Made by a program: the position numbers and the translations under genes. This document shows, piece after piece, positions 53,991-64,000 of a stretch of DNA of 64,000 bases. Source of the DNA: CAVRTM01 sp963724015 (lineage in GTDB: Bacteria; Actinomycetota; Actinomycetes; Actinomycetales; Dermatophilaceae); assembly GCA_963724015.1 (NCBI GenBank), contig CAVRTM010000012.1:62001-126000 (forward strand), written 5' to 3'. The first letter of the stretch is position 1, and each line of letters begins with the position of its first letter. Under the pieces are notes generated by a model. That model searched no databases. It had not been told where the DNA came from and saw only the letters and a program-made list of their open reading frames with translations.

Positions 53991-55506
53991 TCAGCGGCTG
54001 CTGTAGTTGGGCGCCTCGACGGTCATCTGGATGTCGTGCGGGTGGCTCTCCTTGAGCCCCGCGGAGGTGATCCGCACGAACTTGCCCGCGCTCCTGCAGC
54101 TCGGGGATGGTCCGCGCGCCGACGTAGAACATCGACTGCTGCAGGCCGCCGATCAGCTGGTGCGAGACCGAGCTGAGCGGGCCGCGGAAGGGCACCTGGC
54201 CCTCGATGCCCTCGGGCACGATCTTGTCGTCGCTCGCGACGTCCGCCTGGAAGTAGCGGTCCTTGGAGAACGAGGTCTTGCCGCGCGAGGCCATGGCGCC
54301 GAGGGAGCCCATCCCGCGGTAGGACTTGAACTGCTTGCCGTTGACGAAGACCAGGTCGCCCGGGCTCTCCTCGCACCCGGCCAGCAGCGAGCCGAGCATC
54401 ACCGTGTCGGCCCCGGCCACGAGCGCCTTGGCGATGTCACCGGAGTACTGCAGGCCGCCGTCGCCGATCACCGGCACCCCGGCCGGCTTGCAGGCCAGCG
54501 CCGCGTCGTAGATCGCGGTGACCTGCGGGACGCCGACGCCGGCGACGATGCGGGTCGTGCAGATCGAGCCGGGGCCGACCCCGACCTTGACGGCGTCGGC
54601 GCCGGCGTCCACCAGGGCCTGGGCCCCGGCGCGGGTGGCGACGTTGCCGCCGATGACCTGCACGTGGCGGGTCGCCGGGTCGCTCTTGAGCCGGCGGATC
54701 ATGTCGAGCATGAGCCGGGCGTGACCGTTGGCGACGTCGGGCACGAGGACGTCGACGCCGGCGTCGACCAGCGCCGTGGCCCGCTCCCACGCGTCGCCGA
54801 AGTAGCCGATCGCCGCGCCGACGACGAGCCGGCCGGAGCCGTCCTTGGTGGCGTGGGGGTACTGCTCGGTCTTGACGAAGTCCTTGACCGTGATCAGCCC
54901 GGTGAGCCGGCCGACCTCGTCGACGAGCGGCAGCTTCTCGATCTTGTGCTTGTTCAGCAGCGCCGCCGCGTCACCGGTGGAGATGCCGACCGGCGCGGTC
55001 ACCAGCGGCATCGACGTCATCACCTCGCGCACGCGCCGGGTGCGCCACTCGGCGCCGGGCACGAAGCGCAGGTCGCGGTTGGTGATGATGCCGAGGAGCA
55101 CCCGCTGCTCGTCGACGACCGGCAGGCCGGAGACGCGGTAGGTGCCGCACAGGACGTCGAGCTCCTCGAGCGTGGCGTCGGGGCCGATGGTCACGGGGTC
55201 GGAGATCATCCCGGACTCGGAGCGCTTGACGAGGGTGACCTGCTGGGCCTGGTCCTGGATCGAGAGGTTGCGGTGCAGGATGCCGATCCCGCCGAGACGG
55301 GCCATGGCGATCGCCATCCGCGACTCGGTGACGGTGTCCATGGCGCTCGACACGAGCGGCATGGAGACGGACAGCTCGCGGGTCAGGCGCGAGGTCGTGT
55401 CCACCTCGCTGGGGATGACGTCGGTCTCGCCCGGCAGCAGCAGCACGTCGTCGAAGGTCAGGCCAAGAGCGGCGAACGGAGCAGGGACGTCAGCAGGAAC
55501 GCTCAT
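53991..55506 (-). CDS. guaB: IMP dehydrogenase (one frameshift near the end)
   Basis: Rate-limiting oxidation of IMP to XMP, about 504 residues. Barrel start LTFDDVLLLPGETDVIPSEVDTTSRL, two CBS domains (about residues 110-230; LVKRSESGMISDPVTIGPDATLEEL, REVMTSMPLVTAPVGIS), catalytic loop VGVGPGSICTTRIVAGVGVPQ, VIGDGGLQYSGDIAKAL and the flap with GMGSLGAMASRGKTSFSKDRYFQ. A +1 in CCC 54085-54087 breaks the C terminus, which otherwise ends FVRITSAGLKESHPHDIQMTVEAPNYSSR. ATG 55506 is leaderless (TAGAAT six bases upstream). Confidence 0.96.
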
Positions 55507-55512
55507 CCGCCA

Positions 55513-55518
55513 ATTCTA
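55513..55518 (-). promoter_or_regulatory. -10 element, leaderless promoter of guaB
   Basis: Minus-strand TAGAAT, six bases, then ATG 55506. Confidence 0.6.
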
Positions 55519-55751
55519 CGGCCTGGCCGCGGGCCGCGCAGGACGGCCCAGGGACGGCGCGATGATCCAGAAAACGGCCAGTTGGTCAAGTCTTGACGAG
55601 CGCCGTGGGTTTGAGCGCCCGCGGCCCGGGTAGCGAACGAGTGCTCGGAGATCACCGGTCCTCTCGGCTCCGGACCTTTCCCGGTCCGTCCGTCGAAGGA
55701 GCCGGGACGTCTCGGCTCAGCGGGACTGGAACACCAGCAAACAGCTTGCGC

Positions 55752-55771
55752 ATCCGGCGGCTCGGCCGGAT
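55752..55771 (+). promoter_or_regulatory. Small hairpin before the whiB ribosome site
   Basis: atccggc / gccggat, 7-bp stem with a 6-nt loop, ending five bases before AAGGAGG (55777-55783). The rest of the 282-nt guaB-whiB gap holds TCTCGGCTC twice and a TTGACG, but no clear -10. Confidence 0.35.
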
Positions 55772-55788
55772 CTCTGAAGGAGGCACCA

Positions 55789-56067
55789 TTGGCTGAAATA
55801 TCTCGTCTGCCAGGGCCGGTGGCGGATCTGTGGGATTGGCAGCTCGACGGCTCGTGCCGTCGCGAGAACCCTGACGTGTTCTTCCATCCCGAGGGAGAGC
55901 GCGGTCCGGCCCGGCGCAACCGGGACAGCGCCGCCAAGGCGGTGTGCCTCTCGTGCCCGGTCCTCCAGCAGTGCCGCGAGCACGCCCTGCGGGTGCGCGA
56001 GCCGTACGGCGTCTGGGGTGCCATGACGGAGGACGAGCGCGAAGCGTCCTACGCCGCGGCCAGCTGA
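55789..56067 (+). CDS. WhiB-family iron-sulfur transcription factor (WhiB3/WhiD-like)
   Basis: A 92-residue redox/NO-sensitive Fe-S regulator that normally works bound to sigma factor region 4. Four ligands: Cys23 (WDWQLDGSCRRENPDVFFHPEG), Cys53 and Cys56 (AVCLSCPVLQQC) and Cys62. The LPGPVADLWDWQL start and FFHPEGERGPARRNRD match the WhiB3/WhiD branch. The usual GVWGG turn reads GVWGA here. The start is TTG 55789, fixed by AAGGAGG five bases upstream. Its place beside guaB and groEL1 mirrors the whiB3 locus of mycobacteria. Intact. Confidence 0.93.
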   Translation: MAEISRLPGPVADLWDWQLDGSCRRENPDVFFHPEGERGPARRNRDSAAKAVCLSCPVLQQCREHALRVREPYGVWGAMTEDEREASYAAAS

Positions 56068-56258
56068 CCGACCAGCTGCCCGCACCACCGGCGATCCACC
56101 GCGCCACCTGCCGCGCCGTACCGCCCAGAGCCGTGCCCGTCCTCGGGCGCGGCTCTGGGCGCCACGGCCCTCCTGTCGTGCCGCCGCACGGCGTTCCCGG
56201 GAGGCGCGCCGCGCCCTCGGTGGAGCGCGGCCATCGGCCACGGTGCTTGGATGGCTGC

Positions 56259-56480
56259 GTGAGCCAGACCCTGGAGATCCCCATCACCACCGAGACCATC
56301 CGGCTCGGACAGCTGCTCAAGCTCGCCGGGGTGGTCGACGACGGCGTCCGGGCGCGGGAGCTGATCGAGCACGGCGAGGTCAGCGTCGACGGCGAGGTGG
56401 ACCGCCGCCGGGGCCGGCAGGTGCGTCCGGGCAGCATCGTCCGGCTCGGCGACACGCTGGTGCGGGTCGTCGCCTCCTGA
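56259..56480 (+). CDS. S4-domain RNA-binding protein (YaaA/RlbA-like)
   Basis: A 73-residue protein that is essentially one S4 domain: TIRLGQLLKLAGVVDDGVRARELIEHGEVSVDGEVDRRRGRQVRPGSIVRL. Such proteins bind structured RNA, often ribosomal. GTG 56259 is chosen from the family start (short acidic lead SQTLEIPITTE). An annotated frame extends upstream but is not conserved. Followed by a terminator shared with groEL. Intact. Confidence 0.87.
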   Translation: MSQTLEIPITTETIRLGQLLKLAGVVDDGVRARELIEHGEVSVDGEVDRRRGRQVRPGSIVRLGDTLVRVVAS

Positions 56481-56509
56481 GCACCCCCTTCCACTCCTGC
56501 CCGGGAACG

Positions 56510-56548
56510 GGCGAAGGCCGCGCCCCCCGAGGGGACGCGGCCTTCGCC
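56510..56548. terminator. Bidirectional hairpin between S4 gene and groEL
   Basis: Perfect 13-bp stem (56510-56522 with 56536-56548) and a 13-nt loop between convergent genes. Confidence 0.8.
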
Positions 56549-56565
56549 GTGTGGTGCGTCCTGCG

Positions 56566-58188
<1,623 letters not shown>

Positions 58189-58279
58189 GAAATTCCTTAC
58201 CTGTGAACGATGTGGCGGACCTGCTGCGTCGCCGCGGCGGGGAAGAGGCCGGCGGGTCGCGCGGTCCTTCGTGAATGAG

Positions 58280-58321
58280 CGCGCCCCGGCACGCACCTTG
58301 GTCAGGCGTTGCCGGGGCGCG
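58280..58321 (-). promoter_or_regulatory. Hairpin in the groES-groEL intergenic region
   Basis: A 12-bp perfect stem (58280-58291 with 58310-58321) and an 18-nt loop in the 154-nt gap between groES and groEL on the minus strand. It could attenuate groEL transcription or mark RNA processing. Confidence 0.5.
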
Positions 58322-58342
58322 TCACACGGGCTGAGCCCTGAC

Positions 58343-58639
58343 TTACTTGGTGACGACCGCGAGGACGTCGCGCGCGGAGAGGATGAGGTACTCCTCGCCG
58401 GCGTACTTGACCTCGGTGCCGCCGTACTTGCTGTAGATGACCTTGTCACCGACAGCGACGTCGAGCGGAACGCGGTTGCCGTTGTCGTCGATGCGGCCGG
58501 GACCGATCGCCAGGACCTCGCCCTCCTGGGGCTTCTCCTTGGCGGTGTCCGGGATGACGAGACCGGAGGCCGTGGTCTGCTCGGCCTCCACGGACTTGAC
58601 GACGATGCGGTCTTCGAGCGGCTTGATGGAAACCGACAC
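58343..58639 (-). CDS. groES: Co-chaperonin GroES
   Basis: A 98-residue lid of the GroEL chamber. PLEDRIVVKSVEAEQTTASGLVIPDTAKEKPQEGEVLAIGPG contains the mobile loop with its Gly-Leu-Val-Ile contact; VGDKVIYSKYGGTEVKYAGEEYLILSARDVLAVV closes the protein. GTG 58639 has GGAGG upstream. First gene of groES-groEL, under two CIRCE operators. Intact. Confidence 0.97.
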   Translation of the reverse strand: MSVSIKPLEDRIVVKSVEAEQTTASGLVIPDTAKEKPQEGEVLAIGPGRIDDNGNRVPLDVAVGDKVIYSKYGGTEVKYAGEEYLILSARDVLAVVTK

Positions 58640-58744
58640 GGTGGGACCTCCCCTTCGGGACAGTCGAGATGCGGACAGAGTGGTACTACGTCTGGTGCAA
58701 CCGCCGAGCACGCCGCCGTCGCGGGGATCGACCTGCCTGTGCGG

Positions 58745-58771
58745 TTGGCACTTGCGCAAGGCGAGTGCTAA
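58745..58771. promoter_or_regulatory. CIRCE operator (downstream copy), HrcA site
   Basis: TTGGCACTT-N9-GAGTGCTAA, two mismatches from the consensus TTAGCACTC-N9-GAGTGCTAA. It lies just downstream of the -10. Confidence 0.8.
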
Positions 58772-58775
58772 CCAG

Positions 58776-58805
58776 AATCTAGGTGGCCGGTTAGCACTCG
58801 GTCAA
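58776..58805 (-). promoter_or_regulatory. Vegetative-type promoter of groES-groEL
   Basis: Minus-strand -35 TTGACC (58800-58805) and -10 TAGATT (58776-58781), 18-nt spacer. The -35 lies inside the upstream CIRCE. Confidence 0.75.
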
Positions 58806-58817
58806 CTCGAGTGCCAA
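58791..58817. promoter_or_regulatory. CIRCE operator (upstream copy), HrcA site
   Basis: TTAGCACTC-N9-GAGTGCCAA, one mismatch from consensus, overlapping the -35 of the groES promoter. Confidence 0.9.
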
Positions 58818-58855
58818 AACGCGCCCCGGTCCCGGGGTGCGCAAGGATGACCCCC

Positions 58856-60083
58856 ATGGATGTTCGGACCCTGGAGCGCCTGGTCTCCGGCGAGGGGTGG
58901 GGCCTGCTGCAGTCGCTCCCGCCGTACGACGAGGCCTCGGCCATGGGGCTCGCCTCACGGCTGCGGGCCGCCGGGTTCGACGCCGACCTGGTCGCCGCGG
59001 CGCTGACCCAGTCGCGGCTGCGCGCGCAGGCGGTCGGCAAGTTCGGCGAGTTCGCCGGCGGCATGATCTTCACGGCCGACGGGCTCGAGCAGGCCACCCG
59101 CCTGGAGGTCGCCGCCCAGCACGCCCACCGCTTCCGCGCCGCCGGGGTGCGCCACGTGTTCGACCTCGGCTGCGGCATCGGCGCCGACGCGATGGCCCTC
59201 GCCGGGCTCGACCTGCAGGTCAGGGCCATCGACGCCGACGAGGTGACGGCCGCGGTGGCCGGGGTCAACCTGCGGCACTGGCCGGGCGCGACCACGGCGG
59301 TCGGGCGCGCGGAGGACCTGCACCTGCCCACCGGGGAGGGCGCCCGGCACACCGGCGCGTGGCTGGACCCGGCGCGCCGTACCCCCGGGGTGGCCGACGC
59401 CCGCGGGCGGACCCGGCGGGTCTTCAGCCTCGAGGCGATCTCGCCGTCGTGGACCACGGTGCAGCGCATCGCCCGTGACCTGCCGGCGACCGGCGCCAAG
59501 CTCAGCCCGTCCTTCCCGCACGCCGCGGTGCCGCCCGGCGTCGGAGGCGCAGTGGACGTCGTACGCCGGTGAGGTGCTGGAGTGCGCCCTGTGGTGGGGC
59601 CCGCTCGCCCAGCGCAAGGGGCGCAGCGCCATGGTGCTGCGCCCCGGCGGCGCCACCGCCATGGTCAGCGAGGCCGACGCCCCGTCGCCGCCGCCCACGG
59701 CCGGGACCCTGGGGCAGGTGGGGGCCTGGCTGTACGAGCCGGACCGGGCGGTGATCCGGGCGGGGCTGACCGGGGCGCTGACCGCGGCGACCGGCGGGGT
59801 GGAGCTGACCGCGGGCGTCGGCTACGTCGCCGCCGACCAGCCGGTCGACCTGCCCTGGGCGCGTCGCTACTCGGTGACCGAGGCGATGCCGCTCAACGTC
59901 AAGGCGCTGCGGGCGTGGCTGCGCGACCGCGGCGTGGGGCGGCTGACGGTGAAGAAGCGCGGCGTGAGCATCGACGCGGACGCGCTCCGGCGCCAGCTGC
60001 GCCTGACGGGGGACCTCGAGCTCACCGTGGTCCTCACCCGGGTCGCCTCCCAGCAGGTGTGCCTTGTCGTCCGCCCAGCCTGA
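58856..60083 (+). CDS. Class I methyltransferase with THUMP-like C terminus (one frameshift)
   Basis: About 408 residues. Helical N terminus (TLERLVSGEGWGLLQSLPPYDEASAMGLASRLRAAGFD), SAM motif HVFDLGCGIGADAMALAGL, AIDADEVTAAV, LDPARRT, then after a +1 change near 59533-59541 SEAQWTSYAGEVLECALWWGPLAQR, GAWLYEPDRAVIRAGLTGAL and a THUMP-like end (MPLNVKALRAWLRDRGVGRLTVKKRGVSIDADALRRQL). Proteins of this layout are probable RNA methyltransferases; target unknown. ATG 58856 follows AAGGAT by seven bases. It is divergent from groES. Confidence 0.83.
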
Positions 60084-60087
60084 CCCC

Positions 60088-60613
60088 GTGCCGGCCGTCG
60101 AGGTGCGGCCGGCCCGGCCCGGAGAGCACGACCGGGTCGGCGAGCTCACCGTCCGGGCCTACGTCGCCGACGCGATCCTGCCCGAGGGCGCCGCCTACCT
60201 GCGGCGAGCTGGCCCGGGCGGGCGCACCGCGCCGAGCACACCGACCTGCTCGTGGCGGTCGACCCGGGCACCGGTGACGTGCTGGGGACGGTGTCGTTCG
60301 TCGGGCCGGCAGCGCGTACGCCGAGCTGGCGCGCGCCGGCGAGGCCGAGTTCCGGATGCTCGCGGTCGACCCGGCGGCGCGCGGCCGAGGGGTGGCCGCG
60401 CTCCTGGTCCGCGCCTGCCTGGACCGGGCCCGCGCGGCCGGCGCCAGCCGGGTGGTGATCTGCTCCAGCACCCGGATGCACGCGGCACACCGCCTCTACG
60501 AGCGGCTCGGCTTCACCCGCCTGCCCGCCCTCGACTGGTCCCCCAGCGAGGGCGTCCAGCTCCTCGGCTACGCCCACGACCTCCGCCTCCCGCCTGAACC
60601 TACGACCGGCTGA
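60088..60613 (+). CDS. GNAT family N-acetyltransferase (three frameshifts)
   Basis: About 175 residues. EVRPARPGEHDRVGELTVRAYVAD at the N terminus; after changes near 60200-60225 HTDLLVAVDPGTGDVLGTVSFVG; after a further change (here a missing base) near 60305-60312 SAYAELARAGEAEFRMLAVDPAARGRGVAALLVRACLDRARAAGASRVV, ending with MHAAHRLYERLGFTRLPALDW. These are standard GNAT motifs; substrate unknown. GTG 60088, 5 nt after the methyltransferase stop; a TTG at 60064 is the alternative. Confidence 0.8.
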
Positions 60614-61619
60614 TCGCCAGGGGAAGGAGGGCGGAGCAGGACCGGCGGACGCGGTCGCGCCACCACTGCTGCCGGTCGCCGGGGGCGGCCCACCGCTCCA
60701 GCAGCTCCTCGTCAGCGGCCGCGGCCGCCACCTCGATCGCGCCACCCGCCGGGACCAGCGAGGGCGAGCAGACGTCGCCGGCCATCAGCTCGACGGTGGA
60801 CAGGCCGCAGGCGTACGGCAGCTCGGGCAGCGCCGCCGCGAGCGCCACCCCCGCCGCGATCCCGACCGAGGTGTCCAGCGCGCTCGAGACCACCGCCGGC
60901 AGCCCGCACTCGCGCGCGATCGCGAGCGCCGAGGCGACCCCGCCGAGCGGGGCGACCTTGACCACGACGATGTCGGCGGCCTCCTCGCGCACCACCCGCA
61001 TCGGGTCGGACGCCTTGCGGATCGACTCGTCGGCGGCCACCGGCAGGTCGACCCCGCGCCGGGCGAGGTCGACGCGCAACGCCGCCAGCTCCTCGACGGT
61101 GGCGCACGGCTGCTCGGCGTACTCCAGGTCCCAGGCCGCGAGCCGCCGCAGGGCCTCGCTCGCCTCGTCCACGTCCCAGCCGCCGTTGGCGTCGACCCGG
61201 ACCCGCGCGGCCGGCCCCATGACGTCGCGGACCGCCGCCACCCGGTCGACGTCATCGGCGCAGCGCCTGCCCCCGCTCGGCGACCTTCACCTTGGCCGTC
61301 GCGCACCCGTCGTACCGGGACAGCACCCCCGCCACCTCGGCGGCGGGCACCGCGGGCACCGTCGCGTTGACCGGCACGGTACGGCGCACCGGCGGCCGGC
61401 CAGCCGGTCCACGCGGACTCCACCGCGGCCGCCAGCCAGCGCGCCGACTCCGCGTCGTCGTACTCGAGGAACGGGGAGAACTCGCCCCACCCGGCGGGCC
61501 CCCGCAGCAGGACCGCCTCGCGCGCCATCACCCCGCGGAAGCGCACCCGCATCGGGATCTGCACCACCGACACCGCGGCGAGCAGGTCGTCGAGGCCGGG
61601 CCGGTCGGTCGTCGCCATG
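60600..61619 (-). CDS. menC: o-Succinylbenzoate synthase (two frameshifts)
   Basis: Enolase-superfamily dehydratase of menaquinone synthesis, about 338 residues. MRVRFRGVMAREAVLLRGPAGWGEFSPFLEY start; RRTVPVNATVPAV after a +1 near 61385-61398; TAKVKVAE with the catalytic Lys pair; a +1 near 61260-61270; then VRVDANGGWDVDEA (metal Asp), YAEQPCA, ADESIRKASDP, VVKVAPLGGV (second Lys) and VSSALDTSVGIAAGVALAA. The 3' end overlaps the acetyltransferase by 14 nt. ATG 61619, divergent from menB (18 nt between starts). Confidence 0.92.
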
Positions 61620-61624
61620 CGCCC

Positions 61625-61630
61625 TATCCT
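61625..61630 (+). promoter_or_regulatory. -10 element, leaderless promoter of menB
   Basis: TATCCT, seven bases, then GTG 61638. Confidence 0.55.
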
Positions 61631-61637
61631 CGCTGAC

Positions 61638-62579
61638 GTGACCGATGCACCGAGCAGCAGCAGTCCGAGCGTCAGCGCCATCTTCGACCCCACCGCGTGG
61701 ACCGAGGTCGAGGGCTTCGGCTTCACCGACATCACCTACCACCGGGCGCTCGACACCGGCGCGGTGCGGATCGCGTTCGACCGGCCGGAGGTGCGCAACG
61801 CGTTCCGCCCGCACACGGTCGACGAGCTCTACCGCGCGCTGGACCACGCCCGGATGACGCCCGACGTGGGGGCGGTGCTGCTCACCGGCAACGGCCCGAG
61901 CGCCAAGGACGGCGGCTGGGCCTTCTGCTCCGGCGGCGACCAGCGGATCCGCGGCCGCAGCGGCTACCAGTACGCCGAGGGCGAGACCGCCGACACGGTC
62001 GACCAGGCCCGGGTCAGGGCCGCCGGCGGCCGGCTGCACATCCTGGAGGTGCAGCGGCTGATCCGCACGATGCCCAAGGTCGTCATCGCCGTCGTCAACG
62101 GCTGGGCGGCCGGCGGCGGGCACTCGCTGCACGTCGTCTGCGACCTCACGATCGCCAGCCGCGAGCACGCCCGGTTCAAGCAGACCGACGCCGACGTCGG
62201 CTCGTTCGACGCCGGCTACGGCTCGGCGTACCTCGCCAAGATGGTCGGGCAGAAGAACGCCCGCGAGATCTTCTTCCTGGGGCGCACCTACTCCGCCGAG
62301 GACATGCAGCGGATGGGCGCGGTCAACATCGTCGCCGACCACGCCGACCTCGAGAGCGAGGCGTTGCAGGTGGCCCGCGAGGTCAACGCCAAGAGCCCCA
62401 CCGCGCAGCGGATGCTGAAGTTCGCGTTCAACCTCACCGACGACGGGCTGATGGGCCAGCAGGTCTTCGCCGGCGAGGCGACCCGCCTCGCCTACATGAC
62501 CGACGAGGCCGTCGAGGGCCGGGACGCCTTCCTGGAGAAGCGCGACCCGGACTGGAGCCCCTTCCCCTGGTACTTCTGA
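61638..62579 (+). CDS. menB: 1,4-Dihydroxy-2-naphthoyl-CoA synthase
   Basis: Crotonase-fold enzyme closing the naphthoate ring from OSB-CoA, 313 residues. DITYHRALDTGAVRIAFDRPEVRNAFRPHTVDELYRALDHAR, CSGGDQRIRGRSGYQY, MPKVVIAVVNGWAAGGGHSLHVVCDLTIAS (oxyanion hole), FKQTDADVGSFDAGYGSAYLAK and LEKRDPDWSPFPWYF at the end. GTG 61638 is preferred over an in-frame ATG at 61617 because of TATCCT upstream. Intact. Confidence 0.96.
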   Translation: MTDAPSSSSPSVSAIFDPTAWTEVEGFGFTDITYHRALDTGAVRIAFDRPEVRNAFRPHTVDELYRALDHARMTPDVGAVLLTGNGPSAKDGGWAFCSGGDQRIRGRSGYQYAEGETADTVDQARVRAAGGRLHILEVQRLIRTMPKVVIAVVNGWAAGGGHSLHVVCDLTIASREHARFKQTDADVGSFDAGYGSAYLAKMVGQKNAREIFFLGRTYSAEDMQRMGAVNIVADHADLESEALQVAREVNAKSPTAQRMLKFAFNLTDDGLMGQQVFAGEATRLAYMTDEAVEGRDAFLEKRDPDWSPFPWYF

Positions 62580-62596
62580 CGGGCCTCGACCTCAGC

Positions 62597-63344
62597 TCAG
62601 TCCAGGACGCGGTGCACCTTGTAGTTGGAGGCCTGGGCGCGGGGCCGCACCGTCATCCGGTCGATGTTGACGTGCGCCGGGCGGGTCGCCACCCAGGCGA
62701 CGCAGTCGGCGATGTCCTCGGAGGTGAGCGGCTCGGCGACCCCGGCGTACACCGCGTCGGCCTTGTCCTGGTCGCCGGCGAAACGGGTGAGCGCGAACCC
62801 CTCGGAGCGCACCATCCCGGGCGCGATCTCGCAGACGCGCACGGGCTGCGGCGACCAGCTCCAGCCGCAGCGTGTCGACGACCGAGCGCACCGCGAACTT
62901 GGCCGCGACGTAGCCGCCGCCGCCCTCGTAGGCCGCCTGGCCCGCGGTCGAGCCGATGACGATGATCGTGCCTCCGCTGGCCACCAGCGCCGGCAGCAGC
63001 GCCTTGGTCACGGCGACGACGCCGATCACGTTGGTCTCGTACATGGTCCGCCAGCCCGCGAGGTCCGCCCCGGCGACCGGGTCGCTGCCCAGCGCCCCGC
63101 CGGCGTTGTTCAGCAGCACGTCGCAGCGGTCGCCGACGGCCGCCGCCAGGGCCGCGACGTCGCCCTCGCTGGTGACGTCGCAGACCACGGCCCGGCCGCC
63201 GATCTCCTGGGCCAGGGCCTCGATCCGGTCCGCCCGCCGGGCGGCGCACACCACCTCGTAGCCCTCGGCGGCCAGCCGGCGCGCCGAGGCCGCCCCGATG
63301 CCGCTGCTCGCTCCGGTCACCACTGCCACAGGTCGGGTCGTCAC
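62597..63344 (-). CDS. SDR-family oxidoreductase (one frameshift)
   Basis: Classical short-chain dehydrogenase of about 248 residues. NAD(P) site AVVTGASSGIGAASARRLAAEG, LLNNAGGALG, Ser in IIVIGSTAG, and YVAAKFAV (YxxxK), then after a +1 change near 62843-62852 VRVCEIAPGMVRSEGFALTRFAGDQDKA and a C terminus RMTVRPRAQASNYKVHRVLD. Similar to serine/3-hydroxy acid dehydrogenases (YdfG-like); no evidence ties it to menaquinone. GTG 63344 follows CATACT by six bases. Divergent from menE. Confidence 0.87.
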
Positions 63345-63374
63345 CCGGACAGTATGGCGTCGCGGCGCGCCGCC

Positions 63375-63380
63375 TATCCT
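63375..63380 (+). promoter_or_regulatory. -10 element, leaderless promoter of menE
   Basis: TATCCT, six bases, then GTG 63387. A separate minus-strand CATACT (63351-63356) serves the SDR gene. Confidence 0.55.
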
Positions 63381-63386
63381 CGGCAG

Positions 63387-64000
63387 GTGGACCGCCGCCC
63401 GCTGCTGCCGCTGCCCGTGCCGGCGGGGACCGGCGCGCTGCAGGTCCGTGACGCACTGGCGCGAGCCCTCTCCGGCGCCGGCCCGGCCGTGGTCCCCCAC
63501 GCCGCGGACAGCGCACCCGCCGACCTCCCGGAGCCGCGCACCGACGACCTCCCCGACGGGCTCGCGCTCGTGGTCGGCACCTCCGGCTCCACCGGCACCC
63601 CCAAGCGCGCGCTGCTGACCGCCTCGGCACTGCGGGCGTCGGCGCGGGCCACCCACGAGCGGCTGGGCGGCCCGGGCCAGTGGCTGCTGGCCATGCCGGC
63701 CCACCACGTCGCCGGCCTGCAGGTCCTCGTGCGCTCGGTCGTGGCCGGCACCGAGCCGCGGGCCGTGGACACCAGCGCCGGTTTCACCGTCGACGCGTTC
63801 GCCGCGGCCACCGCCTCCCTGGACGCCACGGTCCCGCGCCACTACACCGCCCTGGTCCCCACCCAGCTGGTCCGGCTGCTGCAGGACCCCCGGGGCCGGG
63901 CAGCCCTGCAGCGGTACGACGCGGTGCTGCTCGGCGGTGCGGCGGCGCCGTCCGCCCTGCTGGCCGCGGCCGAGAGCGCAGCGGTGCGGGTGCTGACGAC
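63387..64000 (+). CDS. menE: o-Succinylbenzoate-CoA ligase, N-terminal part (runs off the window)
   Basis: AMP-forming acyl-CoA synthetase that activates o-succinylbenzoate for MenB. The first 204 residues are present and in one frame. The P-loop VVGTSGSTGTPKRALLTASAL (about residues 62-82), the substrate region AMPAHHVAGLQVLVRSVVAG, ALVPTQLVRLLQDP and VLLGGAAAPSALL all match MenE. GTG 63387 is leaderless-like, and the coding frame continues past base 64000. Together with menC and menB it forms a menaquinone locus. Confidence 0.93.
   Translation, partial: MDRRPLLPLPVPAGTGALQVRDALARALSGAGPAVVPHAADSAPADLPEPRTDDLPDGLALVVGTSGSTGTPKRALLTASALRASARATHERLGGPGQWLLAMPAHHVAGLQVLVRSVVAGTEPRAVDTSAGFTVDAFAAATASLDATVPRHYTALVPTQLVRLLQDPRGRAALQRYDAVLLGGAAAPSALLAAAESAAVRVLT

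Overview
The window is 64 kb of very GC-rich DNA from an actinobacterium. The family-level clues are a WhiB3/WhiD-type protein next to a groES-groEL1 pair with CIRCE sites, guaB/guaB3/guaA close to a ChoD-like GMC oxidoreductase, menaquinone genes, the MurT/GatD lipid II amidation pair, a eukaryote-like NADP isocitrate dehydrogenase and many leaderless genes. Gene content and order resemble Nocardioidaceae (Propionibacteriales) more than mycobacteria or streptomycetes; that placement is inference. It looks like core chromosome: no insertion sequence, phage, tRNA, rRNA or CRISPR array was recognised, and no gene-free stretch exceeds 300 bases.

Layout. 1-16 kb: exodeoxyribonuclease III, a cation diffusion facilitator, icd and mdh, a DUF3017 protein and folD, an acetyltransferase, then a minus-strand purine block (purN, purH, YdcZ-type transporter) with a DUF6350 membrane protein and sucCD, followed by a lipoprotein and a secreted M4 metalloprotease. 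16-25 kb: a stand-alone B12-binding protein, a lipase-like hydrolase, an M23 peptidase, the PcrA/UvrD helicase, an acetyltransferase, a PIG-L deacetylase, DedA, and a MerR-B12 (CarH-like) regulator that shares an operator with a two-gene cassette of unknown function. 26-34 kb: a LiaFSR-like stress module (response regulator, PspC-histidine kinase, PspC/toastrack protein, small membrane protein), then NUDIX and GT4 genes divergent from a PIG-L deacetylase and a flippase-like membrane protein. 34-41 kb: gatD-murT, a PAP2 phosphatase, an unknown soluble protein, guaA, DUF3817 and SURF1. 41-53 kb: GMC oxidoreductase, succinate-semialdehyde dehydrogenase, then a glycan-looking cluster (NAD epimerase, two-component system, GT2, DUF2064 transferase, methyltransferase, molybdopterin oxidoreductase with a membrane b-type domain, GT87 mannosyltransferase). 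53-64 kb: guaB3, guaB, whiB, an S4 protein, groEL, groES, a THUMP-like methyltransferase, an acetyltransferase, and menC/menB/SDR/menE (menE runs off the end).

How the genes fit together. TCA cycle (icd, mdh, sucCD), de novo purine synthesis (purN, purH, guaA, guaB, guaB3, folD for one-carbon units) and menaquinone synthesis (menC, B, E) account for much of the metabolism. MurT/GatD, M23, PAP2, the LiaFSR-like module and the glycosyltransferase clusters serve the envelope.

A caution that affects many entries: about 26 conserved genes, including essential ones (guaA, guaB, purH, folD, pcrA), are broken by single-base shifts, nearly all +1 insertions of G or C in short G/C runs or beside GCGC. 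In each case the protein continues cleanly in the next frame. I treat these as indel errors in the sequence, annotate the full gene span, and give the approximate site of each shift.
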